Positions 63,503 to 64,000 of a stretch of DNA of 64,000 nt are shown one piece after another. The DNA is from Monarcha castaneiventris obscurior. Taxonomy: Eukaryota; Chordata; Aves; Passeriformes; Monarchidae. A program made the position numbers and the translations under genes. The number at the start of each line of letters is the position of its first letter. Positions within the stretch are counted from its first letter, which is position 1. The notes under the pieces were generated by a model. It made no database searches, was not told the origin of the DNA, and saw only the letters and a program-made list of their open reading frames with translations. The stretch lies in the NCBI GenBank assembly GCA_026261815.1, contig JAMPIT010000510.1:18014001-18078000 (forward strand). Direction: 5' to 3'.

Positions 63503-64000
63503 CAGTGATGGCAAAGCTGGAAGTAGACATACCTGGTAGTGCAGCTGTCCTGGAATAAGGAACACCTCTGAATTGAGACAAGCCTCACTAAACTGTCCTA
63601 TAAAGTAATTCCTGAAAAATAGTTGCCTCAAGATGTGGCTTCATCTGCTGACTGACTCATTCATTACTATGCCAAGTTCTTTGCTGAATAAAATACTGCT
63701 TAACTTCAGTGAAGGCAATCAGGAGCATGAGGTGTAAGAGAAATCAGCATCTCAGTGCTGCCTCCTTCACTCACTGAAATGAGTCAGGATGGACATGGAT
63801 GTGGCAGCATCTGTGCCAAGTATCTCTGCCTGGATATCTCAAGGTGGAAAATGTAATCTACAGCTACAAATCTGAGTACATGAATACATCCATCACAGGA
63901 GTAGAAGGGCATTGCAGTTTTTCCATTTTTGCTGTTTGCTCCAATCGAAAGAAATATAGAAAAACACTTGCAAAATTAAACTATAACTCAGAGACTTCTC
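63503..64000. other. Gene-free stretch to the window end
   Basis: About 500 bp of unremarkable sequence. I see nothing in it. Confidence 0.45.

Noticed and set aside
1..64000. CRISPR array, operons, tRNA or rRNA genes
   Set aside because: No spaced repeat array. The only regular repeats are microsatellites. No tRNA-like or rRNA-like segment was recognised, and base composition and CR1 content point to a bird nuclear genome.

Overview
This window looks like nuclear DNA of a bird. Most of it is single-copy, AT-leaning intergenic or intronic sequence. The best taxonomic evidence is a set of degraded CR1 non-LTR retrotransposon fragments, the dominant interspersed repeat of bird genomes. Two of them end in the diagnostic repeated ATTCTATGA tail, seen here as its reverse complement. 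A-rich tracts that run into AAAAACCAAAAACC gave me a weak impression of a songbird. I saw no sign of prokaryotic gene organisation, no operons and no CRISPR array.

I could not support any protein-coding gene, tRNA, rRNA or other RNA gene. The open reading frames present are short (at most about 200 codons), are mostly in GC-rich or simple-repeat sequence, and match no family I recognise. Short exons of a large gene could still be hidden here, because they cannot be found reliably by eye.

Layout. Positions 1-16,189 are mostly featureless. They hold a small CpG-enriched patch near 3.0 kb, an unexplained long open frame near 6.0 kb, and a 22-bp direct repeat near 11.7 kb. Positions 16,190-17,175 hold two same-strand CR1 fragments placed head to tail. 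Positions 22.6-24.8 kb are the one GC- and CpG-rich island, with several promoter-type motifs and a GGGCT array that could form a G-quadruplex. Positions 27.0-49.1 kb hold an old interspersed repeat, a 45-bp tandem duplication, two minus-strand CR1 3' ends (31.0 and 38.8 kb), a long GGAT array (48.0 kb) and a very old CR1-like element (48.7-49.1 kb). Positions 49.1-64.0 kb hold a pure GGTTT array (50.9 kb), an A18 tract and a G-quadruplex motif, and are otherwise featureless.

Nothing here amounts to a new biological system. The items most worth testing are the CpG island, which may be an unassigned promoter, the CpG patch at 3.0 kb, the 5.9-6.6 kb open frame, and several stretches that look like conserved non-coding elements.
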